Source of the DNA: Cristatella mucedo
Lineage: Eukaryota > Bryozoa > Phylactolaemata > Cristatellidae
Direction: 5' to 3'
NCBI GenBank assembly: GCA_009760855.2
Contig: WPIO01000046.1
Span: forward strand, 390,001 to 454,000
DNA: 64,000 bases
Shown here: in pieces, positions 57,713-64,000 of the stretch
Layout of the letters: each line of letters opens with the position of its first letter
Numbering within the stretch: the first letter of the stretch is position 1
The notes under the pieces: model-generated
Told to the model about the DNA's origin: nothing
Databases searched by the model: none
The model's input: the letters and a program-made list of their open reading frames with translations, nothing else
Made by a program: the position numbers and the translations under genes

Positions 57713-59210
57713 CCTACTTTGAACGTCGCAACCAAACACATTACAACAAACATGGTGGGGATCTATATTTGGGGTTATTTTCGTGGAAGTGACTTTGAAG
57801 CACAGCTGCAAATCTAGAGCTTCTAATGAATCCTAAATAAATTTGGGTGGTTATTTTGGTATAGTTTCAGAGTAAATAAATGCTAATATTGATTCATCTG
57901 CTGTTCCTTCGGACTTGATGTGAACCACGGGATGCAAATTTGTCCTTTTTGTTACCTGAAATAAGCTAATTTAAACTTAAGTCACTGTGCTGGTCACAAA
58001 AGCAAAGGTTTTAGGGAATAATATCAATTTTCAATACGCATGAGGTAATATAAAGTTGGAAATAAAACTTACCACCAAAGAACAAAGCATGCAGCCTAGT
58101 TACACTACGTACGTATACGTATATACTCACACGTACGAACACTAGAAGTCAAGTGAAGCATGAGCATGTCACATCGGGTGAGTTAGAGAAAAGATTTCCC
58201 ATTCTGGTTAGAAGATTTTCGAATATAACTACCATCATTACACTAGGCAAAGTTCGCTGACAGTTATTTATTTTCATCGTTATGACTTATACAGACATTG
58301 AATAAGAATTCGATAAGACCTCGTTAACACGCTCGAGGAATTGCAGGGAATACTTAAAATTCAGATTAAAATCTAGTAGTGATGGAGAGCAATTAAGATA
58401 GCCCTAGCCTCATTATAAAATTTACTTTGTTGCTAATTTAGCATCAACAACTCAGCAGTTAGCACTGTCCTATGTTTCTAAATGTGTCAATTGTGGGAAT
58501 GAATCACACGACACTCGTGTAACTCACAATTTTAGAATTTAATAGCTACACAACCTCGTGACAGCCGAGTGGCTGTAGTCTATATGGTCTATCGGATCAT
58601 CTTCTTGATCGGATCATCTTCTTGATCTTCTCACTCACTGAGATCCTTTAAATTTCTGGTACGGTCACTATCTGAAATGACCGTGCACCAATTAAGCCTC
58701 TGCTCGAGACACTCACACGTTCCCGTCAGCGTCCCCCCCCCCCCGCGAACACGTCATTTTTCTGTTCGGGTGCAGTTATTGTTCAAACCTTTGTACGTTA
58801 CTAGCCATGAGCGGAGGCCGGACCAGGAGTTTTACTAAGACAGGCCAGGGCATGCAAGATTTTTGTGAAAGAATGCAAAATCCCGAGATTCTCATGTAGG
58901 GAGCAAGCCCCGAAAGGAAGAACAAATTATAGCGAGCATCGTGTTCCTATAACAAGAACTCGGCGGTAGCTCATCGACGAATGGAAATACAATACCATTT
59001 TTGTCATTGGTGAAGGTCGGGAGGGAGAGGCTGGGAATGGGGCAGGGGTAGCCAAGTTGTTGCCCGGCTTTGGGGGGAGGGGGGAGTTCCCACTCTGCCC
59101 TCCCTCTGGCTCTGCCACTGGCCACAGGTCTTACTAAGCGGTGATGATAAGTGTCATATTTTAATTTGCAAGCTGGCCGAAGCATGATGCCTATTTGCTT
59201 TTGCATGCTT
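57713..59210. other. Gene-free stretch, AT-rich
   Basis: No gene or repeat family recognised. It contains an 18-bp duplicated segment near 58600 and a poly-C run near 58730. Confidence 0.4.
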
Positions 59211-59234
59211 GATATCAAGCATTAACCCATTCCA

Positions 59235-59300
59235 TCAAGCGCCTAAAAAGAGATTGAGTTCTCCGAGGGCGTTCTACCAAGTATGTTATTCCTATTCCTT
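59235..59300 (+). mobile_element. LINE family-1 tail fragment
   Basis: CAAGCGCCTAAAAAGAGATT, GAGTTCTCCGAGGGCGTTCT: short terminal piece. Confidence 0.7.
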
Positions 59301-59549
59301 GGGTTGGTGCAGGTTCTCTGGCAGCGTTGTAAAGCGCCAGGATACATATCAAGCTCTCTTTGGGCCAAATACAAGCTATCTATTATTAATATTCTTACTA
59401 TTAATTGCCGGATGTAGCAATGGGCTCATTGCAGTCCTAGTTAGATAGTGGTATTCAACTAAAACCTAAGGAAAGCAAATTTAGAAAGTCCATTGCTGCA
59501 TTTAATCACCCTAATTGTTTCTCACTTTGTGGCAGAGCGCTTATAGGAA

Positions 59550-60230
59550 AAATTGACCTTCTCAGGAATCATGACATAATCTATGCCAGTTCTGCTGGAT
59601 CTCACAGTACCATCTGATACCATCGATACCGTCTGACACCATCGATCCCCAAGTCCTACTTGAGCTAGTATCATTTCATCCAACATTACTGGAGCTGCAC
59701 TGCAATAATAGGTCCCATCTCAGTAGGAGATTTAAGTGCGTTGATGTCAACGGGCAACAGTAATCTAGATAGCATTTAAGGTATGGGTACTGATCTGGGA
59801 TACTGATATGGGATCTGTGCTTGGTCCACTCATTTTCCTAATTTATTCTCGCCATATTGGCGGCATAGTCGCTAATATAAACATCTCACTTCTATGCAGA
59901 TGACAGACAGCTGTGCCTATATTTTGAGCCCCTGACTTTTAGCAGTCGAATTCCCCTAACTCAATTGCAGCATGCATTGCTGACCTTTTTGCTTGGATGA
60001 TAGCAAATTTGATCAAATTTAACTACGATAAGCGTGGAATTTAAGGGGCTTCCCAGGTCCCAATTGTCTCCCTGAACCCTAGCTCCGCCACAGCCTGCAG
60101 TGGCTGCACGCAAAGTGAATGTCCTTGTCCTTAGCTGAACCTTCATTAGATGACCATATCAACTCCGCAATAAAGTCTGCCTAATTTCAGCTATGCAATA
60201 TTTCAATAATTCGGGTATGCCTAGACAATG
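59550..60230 (+). mobile_element. LINE reverse-transcriptase remnant (YADD)
   Basis: Plus strand: LLDLTVPSDTID-like block (near 59600), GSVLGPLIF (near 59810) and FYADDRQLCLYFEP at 59890-59931 with intact YADD. Stops and frameshifts elsewhere. Confidence 0.75.
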
Positions 60231-60239
60231 AAAATAATA

Positions 60240-60312
60240 GTAGAAATAAGGATACATTTGATAAAGCGCCCTCAGAGAACTCAATGAACTCAATCTCCTT
60301 TTGGGCGCTTTG
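60240..60312 (-). mobile_element. LINE family-1 tail fragment
   Basis: ACATTTGATAAAGCGCCCTC, a duplicated GAACTCAAT, then TTTGGGCGCTTTG. Reverse orientation relative to both neighbours. Confidence 0.7.
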
Positions 60313-60868
60313 TATCACCAAGCTGGCTCATTCATTTGTGACGTCCCATGTAGGCTTCTGCAACTCACTAATCGCAGGTCTTCCTGCCTGTGCAGTGAGA
60401 CGCACGCACTGGCTCTCCACCAATCAGCCTATCAGCTGCCAGACTTTTTCACTCGCTGTAAGAGCCCTCAACTCTCTTGGTCCCAGAATGCCCACCCGAA
60501 GTACTTCTTGCTCAGCCAGGCATCGTATCATCCGTTCTTCTGACTCGGGTCATCTTTTAGCTGTACTCCGACCTCAAATCCTTTTTAGACTATGCCTTCA
60601 GTTTGTAACGTCTAAAAGCCTGGAATTCTTATCCGACTGACGTCGCGATGTCGCCAGATTCTAAAACATTTTGAAAAGACGGAAAAACCCCTCTTTCTCG
60701 CAGAATTTGATTTGCTGGATCTGCATAAATTGTCCTTTGTGTGTTCATCAGTACTTGCACTGTGCATGCTATCACTAAAAATGGAATTAACTGCTTTTCA
60801 GCATTTTTAAAGCGCTGGAAAGGGATTTATTTTTCTGTGGGTACTACATGTGTGCCTTATTATTATTG
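60313..60868 (+). mobile_element. LINE family-1 3' end
   Basis: Plus strand: LAHSFVTSHVGFCNSLIAGL, PACAVRR, then degraded C-terminus and UTR (ACTGTGCATGCTATCACTAA), ending in TTATTATTATT (60858-60868). Confidence 0.8.
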
Positions 60869-61640
60869 CCGTATACAAACCAGGGCCTTCTGTGATAAGA
60901 ATACCACAGCCAAACTAGTTCACGTATTTGCGACATCGCTTCCAGCCCTTGCCTTTAGTGGTATGCAACTGGTGAAAAACTGGGCAGCTCGGCTGGTTAG
61001 TCATCAAGAGCGTTGCAGCCACATTGCACATTTCCTGTCTGAACTGCCCTGGTTCCGTAGCGAATCAATTTCAAGACTGTCTGCCGACGGCGCCTCTAGT
61101 CGCTTCACTCGCCTGCGACTGCGTACCCACCCTACGCCGTACAGCGTGCTCTCGCAACACACTCTCTCAAGCATCTAGTTATCTCACTGCCCTCGTACTA
61201 AATTGAAATATTTTTGGTGATCGAGTCTTAAGTTTGCATGCGTCGTAAGTTTGGAACTCGCTTTAGGCTACGCTCAATACCTGTTATGACCTTGCAACTT
61301 TTAAGACTCAGCTACAAGTGCACCGTTTTCGTCAGCTGTCCGTTACACCACTGAACTTGTTTTATAAGGTTACGGCATGTAGCGGCGTATATGTGCACGA
61401 TTCAATGCATGTTACTGTATAGAGGTCTTACTAATCAATGGCCAAAAGTGTTTTTATGCTCGTTTTAGTATATTGGCCTAAACAATGTACTTGTTTACTT
61501 TTGCATACTTGATACGGTGCTTGCCGCAAAACCCACGGGTTTTGATTCTGTGGAGTTTTAAAGCGCCTGGATGGATATTAAGTTTTCCCAGGCTGCTGTA
61601 TAAAAAAAATTTTGACGATGAAATTATTATTATCTCTTAT
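60869..61640 (+). mobile_element. LINE family-1 3' end, second tandem copy
   Basis: Plus strand: LVHVFATSLPALAFSGMQLV, KNWAARLVSHQERCSHIAHF, LSELPWFRSESI, degraded C-terminus, and an AAAGCGCCTGGATGGATATT tail ending in ATTATTATTAT near 61632. It starts immediately after the tail of the previous copy. Confidence 0.75.
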
Positions 61641-62021
61641 AAGCCCAGCGCTGTGGGGTGGCGTACGAGAGTACGAAATCGAGTCATTGCTTTGCATACG
61701 CGGCGAATAGGAGTCATTCAAAGTGCACTTGGTTTTCCCCGATCTCCAAGGGAGACTTCACGAGGCTTCATTCACATTCACCACGTCTAGTGAGCTGCGA
61801 ATCTTTCTTTCGCGCATCATTCGCTTTCGCGTAAGGTTGGGAGAAGGTTGTCAGAGCGTCAGCGAACAAGGAAGAGAACCCCATTGAAAAAAAAGCAGTA
61901 GCGAGTGCATTTCACGAAATCGAAGGCTGCAAACAGACAGCACGACGCGCCTCGATTGGGATGCATACAGGCAGCCGAACAAGCTGGCTGACACTGCCGG
62001 GCACTGACTGGCTTCAACCCT

Positions 62022-62054
<33 letters not shown>

Positions 62055-63050
62055 GACATTCTTCCCTAGACTTCTGCCAGCTGAACCGAGACGCGAGTAA
62101 AAAGCGAGCGTGAGTGGCACTTTGATCTCGTCACGTGGGAGCTAGGTTCCTGAGAACTGAATGAGTCCGGTTTTTGAAAACTGCCCTACTTTGGGTGATG
62201 AGAATTTTGTTTATAAAACAAAGTAACAGCAGCTATACTTCGCCAGGCTGTGACGACTAACGGTACGGCATCGCCGGCACGGCGCGTTTTATGAATTTCG
62301 TTCCTGGCGCTTTGGGTAAGCTGCCTGCGATATCTAAATAATCTAGGCAATACATATATTCTATGCGCATACACCTGCATGAAATTAAGCTGTGTTTCTA
62401 GGATTCGTGCAATGTTTCTGACGAAGGCTCTTTTTAATTCGAACTAACTTATTGGCCGACGGGCAGGGCGTGGCTTTACGTGGGGTCGTGGGGTCAGGAA
62501 GCGAGGGCTGCGTGCAAGCGGCTCTCTACTGGCTCCGTGCCGGCCGTATAGAGGAGCGATGGTGATGCTGCATCCAGATTTTCCAACATTGTTTCCCACA
62601 CTGAAGCTGAAACTTCTTGTCACCGGGTGGGGGGCTCGGAGGAGCTTACTGGTCGCGCTGGCATCGGCATGGCACCGTTTTCATGCTTAACTTACAACTT
62701 AACTTACAACTTAACTTACATCGGCAGGACGAGCCCTACCAAGCTACTAGCGCAGGGTCAATGCATACCTTCCCGAGATTCTCCGCTGTTAGCGAATAGC
62801 CATTCCTTTTAAATCCAAGCGCGTAGCGCTCAAAACTGTTACTGTGAAGTACGCACGTGCAGCCTATGCAGCCAGTATAGTCCTCCGTAGAGCCCCTCCA
62901 CAGCCTCGCTAGCCGCGCTAGGCGCTGCCTCTCTATCGTCTCCATATCGAAACCGACGCACATAATTGTCCTAAGTGGCTGCTAACAACTCACGCAGAGA
63001 AGTCGTTCATAGCCGACAGTCCAGATTGGAGCTCATTAAATCTCGAGAAT
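61641..63050. other. Gene-free stretch with (CCG)n
   Basis: (CCG)n at 62022-62052 and an 11-bp unit (AACTTACAACTT-like) three times near 62692-62720. No gene recognised. Confidence 0.4.
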
Positions 63051-63055
63051 AATAA

Positions 63056-63140
63056 AATGATGACAACAACACATTTGATAAATTGCCCCTAGGGAATTCA
63101 CTCTCTTTCTAGGCGCTTTACAGTTGCTGCAACGGAGGCA
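63056..63140 (-). mobile_element. LINE family-1 tail fragment
   Basis: CACATTTGATAAATTGCCCC, TTTCTAGGCGCTTTACAGTT and GCTGCAACGGA: terminal piece in reverse. Confidence 0.75.
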
Positions 63141-64000
63141 CGAGAAGGGATGACGATCTTTGGCTTTTAACCTGATACTCTGACATATTTCAACCGACCT
63201 TCGGTGATTGGTAGGCTTAAAACAAGCGTCAGTGAGATAAAACAGGCAAGGATTTGACCAGTATCGTTTCTGTGGCCTTGATGATATGTCAAATTTAATC
63301 CGGATCGCTCGATATACCCACGGGCTTACACAGTTCAAGGGTAATCTGCAGGATTTGACCAAATGATGTGAAACCCTGACGCAGGCAAAGTAATCAATTA
63401 TCTATTCTTGTGTATATATATGCTCACATAGTACTATATCTTCCTTGTTATGTGTAAAAAATGTATCATGTACACACGCATAAATAAACGCGAACATCTA
63501 TGTACACGTAGGCGTAAATCGATATGTGCGTTTGCGTAAAATTGAAGTACCAACCAATCTGATTTAATTAGTGGTATTATCTAATTAGTCTATCTGGCCA
63601 TCACACTTCAAAGGCTATGGAATAAATATTTTTTAACAGCCTTCCAGTAGTCACACTTATTCTCTAGACTATTGCCAGTAGAACATTACATAGAAACGAG
63701 CAAGTGCTGGGATTGCTGGTGGACCTTTAAACTCGCCTTATGGGTGCTAATTTCTTGCAGACACAATGGTTCTAGTTTTTGAAAAATTGCTCCTATATCC
63801 AACAAAGGAAGTGTAATGTTCGAAAGAATAAAAGCAGTAATGCTTCATCATACGCACTTCAATGCAGTATAAACTTCAAAAGGGTTTTGCTACAATAGGA
63901 ATTAGGGTCTTGATTGCTAGTGGTGGCGCTGCAACAGATTAGTAACTAGTGTAAGTAAAATAATGTAATTCTGTCTGCACCCCAGTAGGAGTGATGGCGG
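63141..64000. other. Gene-free stretch to window end
   Basis: AT-rich; no gene, RNA gene or repeat family recognised. Confidence 0.4.

Overview
This window is eukaryotic and almost certainly comes from an invertebrate metazoan. The genes have many GT-AG introns, the two recognised genes belong to animal families (Scribble and the AP-2 transcription factors), and the rest is dense with LINE 3' ends, tRNA-derived SINEs, small DNA transposons and very long dinucleotide microsatellites. I cannot fix the phylum. The PDZ and AP-2 sequences look bilaterian, and nothing bacterial is present.

Layout. About 66-16,611 (+) holds the 3' half of a Scribble-type polarity scaffold: an Ala-rich linker, PDZ3 and PDZ4 split over four exons, coiled-coil exons, Pro/Ala-rich exons and a tentative chain of small C-terminal exons. 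Its introns carry a Tigger/pogo-like element (3.5-4.16 kb), CR1/L2-like LINE 3' ends, a tRNA-like SINE and a SPIN-like hAT miniature element (13.62-13.81 kb). About 16.6-29.7 kb is intergenic and LINE/SINE-rich; it includes a 2.8-kb LINE remnant with recognisable endonuclease and reverse-transcriptase motifs. 42,755-29,777 (-) is a TFAP2 homologue lacking only its first coding exon. Six exons join in frame, from the LSHTP/PPPY activation region through the basic and helix-span-helix domain to the stop codon. It sits in a GC- and CpG-rich block (roughly 29-48 kb) with many long microsatellites, a (CGG)n tract and several perfect short inverted repeats. About 48.5-64 kb is TFAP2 upstream/intergenic DNA, again LINE/SINE/microsatellite-rich, with no gene I can support.

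Scribble and TFAP2 are convergent. There is no operon logic; the genes act independently (epithelial polarity scaffold; sequence-specific transcription factor). The most notable items are the SPIN-like element (a family known for cross-phylum horizontal transfer), a tRNA-headed SINE family that shares its 3' tail with the resident LINE, a second SINE family in two copies, a (GA)n-tailed repeat module in two copies, a (TG)n tract about 30 nt upstream of the TFAP2 terminal splice acceptor, and the set of perfect hairpins. Exon boundaries were placed by eye from splice motifs, reading phase and family similarity. Family names are from recognition, not a database search.
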